DNA from: Sulfurimonas sp.
GTDB lineage: Bacteria; Campylobacterota; Campylobacteria; Campylobacterales; Sulfurimonadaceae
Direction of reading: 5' to 3'
NCBI RefSeq assembly: GCF_029027585.1
Contig: NZ_CP093397.1
Location: forward strand, 620,001 to 684,000
DNA length: 64,000 nucleotides
Shown one piece after another: positions 62,827 to 64,000 of the stretch. Position 1 is the stretch's first letter, and the number at the start of each line of letters is the position of its first letter. The translations under genes were made by a program, and so were the position numbers. A model generated the notes under the pieces. It was not told the DNA's origin. It ran no database searches and was given only the letters and a program-made list of their open reading frames with translations.

Positions 62827-64000
62827 TTAACTAAATAAATCTCTCATAACTCCATTGTACCAATCATGAGTAGCTTTAGCAGTTCCTGTTGAACGGAATT
62901 TTCCACTTGGAGCTTTAGGTACATGACCTTTACCTTTAATGATTTTTCCTGTCCATGAGAAATCATGTGTAACCATAATAGCTTCCTCTGGATTATCACT
63001 TACCATTGAGTAACAAACATTACCAGCAGTAACTGATTTAGATTTAACAGCTAAAGTAAATGATTTTTTCTGAATTCTATGAACGATTTCATCTGCACAC
63101 TGTTTACCTGCCCATACAGCAGTTTGACCACTTGGTGGAATACCATGACCTACAACATCACCAACAGCATAAATATTTTCATCTGATTTTGTTCTAAAAG
63201 AACAACCATTCATAAGAACTTTACCAAATGAATCTTGTGTAGTTGCCACACCTGACATAGCTACAACAGCATTTGACTTGTTGTTAGGGATAAGGTTAAG
63301 AACTTCATACTTTTCAGATTTTTTAATAGCTTTAGTGATTGCTAGTCCATCTTCATCTTTTTTACCAGTTGCAACTTGTTGCGTGAAAGAGATAGTTTTA
63401 CCATCAACATCAACATCATCAATTTTACAATTATCCATATGCACTATTCTATCACCATATAAGTCATTCCATGCTTCTTTAAATGCAGCACCTTTTGCTA
63501 TTTTAGCACTAGGGTTAAGAATAATTACTTTACCTTGAATGTCTTCTTTTTTCATATAAGTAGCTATCATACAAGCTCTCTCAAAAGGAGCAGGAGGACA
63601 ACGGAATTTTCCTGATGGAACTGTGATAATGACATTACCATCTTCCATATCAGATAAACTTCTTTTTAAAATAACATGTTCACTACCTGGAATCAAAGCA
63701 CCTGGCGCAGTTCTTTGGATTTGAGCGATTTTATCTTTTGAGAATGTTGGAAATTGTTGTTCATAATTGTAATCAATACCAGGAGAAAGAACTAAGATAT
63801 CATACCCAACTGTACCATGTGCAGTTGTAACTTCTTTTGCTTTAGCATCTATACTAACAACTTCAGAACGCAACATACTATAACCATACTTTTGAACTGG
63901 CTGAGCATAATCATGTATAAAAGTACCTAAGTTAATATCTTTTAATTCACCTAAATATGTATTTGAAAATGGACAAGACATAAATGTGTCATTTTTTTCT
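62827..64000 (-). CDS. FccB-like sulfide dehydrogenase flavoprotein, N-terminus beyond window
   Basis: FAD-dependent oxidoreductase of the flavocytochrome c sulfide dehydrogenase / SoxF group. The frame is open to the window edge upstream of the first ATG (at 63981) and the preceding residues (EKNDTF) continue the family sequence, so the true start lies outside. Visible features are the redox-active Cys in SGKFRCPPAPFERA and its partner in AGNVCYSMVSDN near the C-terminus, the FAD-binding ENIYAVGDVVGHGIPPSGQTA, and the MSCPFSN segment near the N-terminal side. It probably oxidises sulfide or a related sulfur compound in the periplasm and passes electrons to the downstream Rieske and cytochrome proteins. 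Confidence 0.9.
   Translation of the reverse strand, partial: EKNDTFMSCPFSNTYLGELKDINLGTFIHDYAQPVQKYGYSMLRSEVVSIDAKAKEVTTAHGTVGYDILVLSPGIDYNYEQQFPTFSKDKIAQIQRTAPGALIPGSEHVILKRSLSDMEDGNVIITVPSGKFRCPPAPFERACMIATYMKKEDIQGKVIILNPSAKIAKGAAFKEAWNDLYGDRIVHMDNCKIDDVDVDGKTISFTQQVATGKKDEDGLAITKAIKKSEKYEVLNLIPNNKSNAVVAMSGVATTQDSFGKVLMNGCSFRTKSDENIYAVGDVVGHGIPPSGQTAVWAGKQCADEIVHRIQKKSFTLAVKSKSVTAGNVCYSMVSDNPEEAIMVTHDFSWTGKIIKGKGHVPKAPSGKFRSTGTAKATHDWYNGVMRDLFS

Overview
The window is AT-rich bacterial DNA that I place in the Campylobacterota, most likely a Sulfurimonas-like sulfur-oxidising member (moderate confidence). The main evidence is a gene order I recall from Campylobacter and relatives: lnt / yajC-secD-secF-(small membrane protein)-leuS-lptE-folC-M23 peptidase-bactofilin-mfd. 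A flavocytochrome c sulfide dehydrogenase-like flavoprotein at the right edge fits a sulfur oxidiser.

Layout. 1-2.8 kb: partial membrane protein, RhlE-type helicase, three tRNAs (Arg-CCT, fMet, Arg-GCG) and small proteins. 2.8-11.7 kb: complete methylcitrate cycle operon prpE-prpB-prpC-acnD-prpF. It is divergent from a probable local regulator, and the gap between them holds four perfect TTGTACAA palindromes. 11.7-28.5 kb: one co-oriented block that senses, regulates and secretes. It comprises a dual-SBP histidine kinase (frameshifted), a response regulator, a TolC-OmpA fusion, an OmpA protein, a LapB-like ABC exporter, an HlyD/LapC-like adaptor, a LuxR-type regulator with a degenerate receiver, and a 2096-residue adhesin with a LapG-type TAAG motif. 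28.5-45.2 kb: housekeeping cluster with shape genes (M23 peptidase and bactofilin), a diguanylate cyclase, leuS/lptE and the sec genes, interrupted by an IS1182-type element inside a palindrome. 45.2-56.8 kb: lnt, ppk, gamma-carbonic anhydrase, TRIC channel, argJ, K+ channel, rpmB, HDOD and STAS/CheX proteins, rpe, trpF and a DnaQ-like exonuclease. 56.8-61.6 kb: accA-fabF-acpP-fabG and gpmI. 61.6-64 kb: an FccB-like flavoprotein (partial), a Tat-Rieske protein and a cytochrome c'-like protein.

Five genes (histidine kinase, lnt, ppk, STAS/CheX, exonuclease) are broken by single-base indels in homopolymers. In each case one-base corrections restore a normal protein. Seven of the eight indels lie in 45.8-56.5 kb, so I read them mainly as sequencing or consensus errors rather than gene decay.

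Most unusual: the adhesin locus with its TolC-TSP3-OmpA fusion and pseudo-receiver regulator, the TTGTACAA operator array, a 16-bp promoter motif shared by yajC and the leuS-cluster gene at identical spacing to the -10, and a short operon-internal repeat with an exact 20-nt core and a hairpin that varies while keeping its pairing.
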